Source of the DNA: Sphingomonas sp. CCH9-E2
GTDB taxonomy: Bacteria > Pseudomonadota > Alphaproteobacteria > Sphingomonadales > Sphingomonadaceae
Reading direction: 5' to 3'
Assembly (NCBI RefSeq): GCF_001557215.1
Contig: NZ_LSJM01000044.1
Coordinates: forward strand, 1-9,149
Length of the DNA stretch: 9,149 nt
Shown: positions 8,268 through 9,149 of the stretch, in pieces
How the letters are laid out: the number at the start of each line of letters is the position of its first letter
Numbering within the stretch: position 1 is the first letter of the stretch
Position numbers and translations under genes: made by a program
The notes under the pieces: model-generated
Told to the model about the DNA's origin: nothing
The model's input: the letters and a program-made list of their open reading frames with translations, nothing else
Database searches by the model: none

Positions 8268-8326
8268 CGCGCTAGCATAGCGGCATCCGACGGTTCGACG
8301 AAGCGCCCTCGCCCATGGAGACCAGC
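8268..8326. other. Short divergent intergenic region (SDR / cytochrome b561)
   Basis: These 59 bp must hold at least part of the promoters for both divergent genes. A TATGCT-like -10 for the SDR gene is visible on the minus strand at about 8274-8279. No convincing operator was found. Confidence 0.4.
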
Positions 8327-8854
8327 ATGACGGCATCTGCAAATCGCTATTCGGGCGGCGCGATCTTGCTCCACTGGCTGATCGCCGCGCTGCTGCTCGC
8401 CAATGTCGTCATTGCCTTCACGATGGAGGATGTGCGGGGTCTGATGCCGCTGCACAAGTCGATCGGCATCACCGTGCTGCTGTTGACGCTGGTGCGGATC
8501 GGGTGGCGACTGACCCATGCCGCCCCGCCGCTTCCCGCAGCTCTGGCGCCATGGGAGCGGCTGGCCGCGCGCGTCACGCATGGCGCTTTCTATCTGCTGC
8601 TGCTGGTCATGCCGCTGCTCGGCTGGGCGACGTCTTCAGCCGGCAAATGGGGCACCGGCGCGCTGTTCGGCGTCATCCCCTGGTTCGACCTGCCGCTCGG
8701 CAAGTCGGAGGCGCTGAACGAAACGCTGGGCGAAGCGCATGAACTCGCGGCCTATCTGACGATTGCGCTGATCGTCCTGCACGTCGCCGGCGCGCTCAAG
8801 CATCAGTTCATCGACCGCAACGGCACGCTCAGCCGGATCCTGCCCGGCCGCTGA
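8327..8854 (+). CDS. Cytochrome b561 family membrane protein
   Basis: This 175-residue inner-membrane di-heme b-type cytochrome has four hydrophobic segments (about 11-31, 43-63, 84-102 and 139-157). Histidines are placed as in CybB-type cytochrome b561: His16 (LLHW), His43 (PLHKSIG), His85 (VTHGAFY), His138 (GEAHEL), His152 (VLHVAG) and His159 (LKHQF). These proteins are thought to pass electrons from quinol; the bacterial homologues have been tied to superoxide or quinone redox chemistry. The ATG at 8327 is preferred over the one at 8315 because GGAG (8317-8320) lies six bases before it. It is divergent from the SDR gene and is followed by a very long hairpin. There is no signal peptide, as usual for the family. 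Confidence 0.92.
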   Translation: MTASANRYSGGAILLHWLIAALLLANVVIAFTMEDVRGLMPLHKSIGITVLLLTLVRIGWRLTHAAPPLPAALAPWERLAARVTHGAFYLLLLVMPLLGWATSSAGKWGTGALFGVIPWFDLPLGKSEALNETLGEAHELAAYLTIALIVLHVAGALKHQFIDRNGTLSRILPGR

Positions 8855-8872
8855 GACTCGTCTTTTGAGTTC

Positions 8873-8952
8873 CGGCACCGGCCCGCTCCCCCACCCGGCC
8901 ACCCAGCGGCAGCATCATATGGGTGGCCGGGTGGGGGAGCGGGCCTGTGCCG
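8873..8952. repeat. Very long near-perfect hairpin (32-bp arms)
   Basis: The arm 8873-8904 is the inverted copy of 8921-8952, with a single mismatch (8879 against 8946). The 16-base loop is 8905-8920. The arms are GC-rich, with a C-run on the left and a G-run on the right. It lies 18 bp after the cytochrome stop and 6 bp after the stop of the convergent regulator gene, so it would serve both as an end-of-transcript structure. There is no T-run on either side, so it is not a standard intrinsic terminator. It may stabilise 3' ends, block converging polymerases, or be a dispersed palindromic repeat. Confidence 0.85.
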
Positions 8953-8958
8953 CAAACC

Positions 8959-9149
8959 CTAAGCCGCGTTCTGGTCGATCCCCAGCTCGCCCAGCTTTCG
9001 GTAGAGGGTCGAGCGCCCGATGCCGAGGCGTCGGGCCACTTCGGTCATCCGCCCGCGATAATGGCCGATGGCGAGGCGGATCACGTCCGCCTCGATCTCC
9101 TCCAGGGCGCGCAAATTGCCGTCGGGCTTGAACAGGGTGACCCCCGCCC
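8959..9149 (-). CDS. C-terminus of a sigma-54-type (NtrC family) regulator, partial
   Basis: The minus strand encodes at least 62 residues before a TAG at 8959-8961, cut at the right edge of the window. The sequence contains LEEIEADVIRLAIGHYRG followed by MTEVARRLGIGRSTLYRKL and ends in GELGIDQNAA. This is the Fis-type helix-turn-helix that closes NtrC-family enhancer-binding proteins. The R-STLYRKL recognition helix is typical. The AAA+ and receiver domains, if present, lie outside the window, so the specific member (NtrX-, FlbD- or DctD-like) cannot be named. Transcription converges on the cytochrome gene, with the long hairpin between them. Confidence 0.85.
   Translation of the reverse strand, partial: AGVTLFKPDGNLRALEEIEADVIRLAIGHYRGRMTEVARRLGIGRSTLYRKLGELGIDQNAA

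Noticed and set aside
8268..8342. Longer SDR start at 8342
   Set aside because: It would overlap the divergent cytochrome gene and adds residues outside the SDR fold, which begins just after the ATG at 8267.

Overview
The window is GC-rich chromosomal DNA from an alphaproteobacterium, most likely a sphingomonad. The pointers are a CcrM-type GANTC methyltransferase with a C-terminal RAMA-like domain, a dihydropteroate synthase with an extra N-terminal domain of about 100 residues, a GAAC-N7-GAAC LexA box of the alphaproteobacterial type, and C-rich palindromic intergenic repeats. The genus assignment is inference from general knowledge, not from a search.

Layout. Positions 1-129 hold an inverted pair of C-rich palindromic repeats. 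Positions 206-403 hold a degenerate direct repeat with an 11-bp period (core GTCGC) in an otherwise gene-free leader. thiD (449-1234) and rnhB (1227-1850) follow and overlap. Next comes a short accessory stretch: a LexA box (1879-1893), a frameshifted remnant of a DUF3072-type small protein (1909-2134), a VOC/glyoxalase-fold protein (2162-2611) and a hairpin terminator shared with the convergent gene aceA (isocitrate lyase, minus strand, 2713-4308). A 343-bp divergent intergenic region separates aceA from ccrM (4652-5797). It carries a perfect DnaA box, a near-perfect second box, five GANTC sites and TTAA half-sites. folP (5817-6932) follows ccrM closely and meets, stop to stop, a minus-strand gene for a small membrane protein (6936-7478). 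That gene lies downstream of a short-chain dehydrogenase gene (7518-8267). A cytochrome b561 gene (8327-8854) is divergent from the dehydrogenase. The window ends with a very long near-perfect hairpin (8873-8952) and the C-terminal Fis-type helix-turn-helix of a probable NtrC-family regulator (minus strand, 8959-9149, cut by the window edge).

How the parts fit. thiD, rnhB, ccrM and folP are housekeeping or cell-cycle genes on the plus strand. rnhB and ccrM are often direct neighbours in Alphaproteobacteria. Here they are split by the LexA-box/DUF3072/VOC/aceA block, which looks like later cargo. The ccrM upstream region looks like a cell-cycle control node, combining DnaA-box, methylation and CtrA-like motifs.

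The least explained element is the 11-bp-period array before thiD. All nine exact GTCGC pentamers between 131 and 448 fall in one 11-bp phase.
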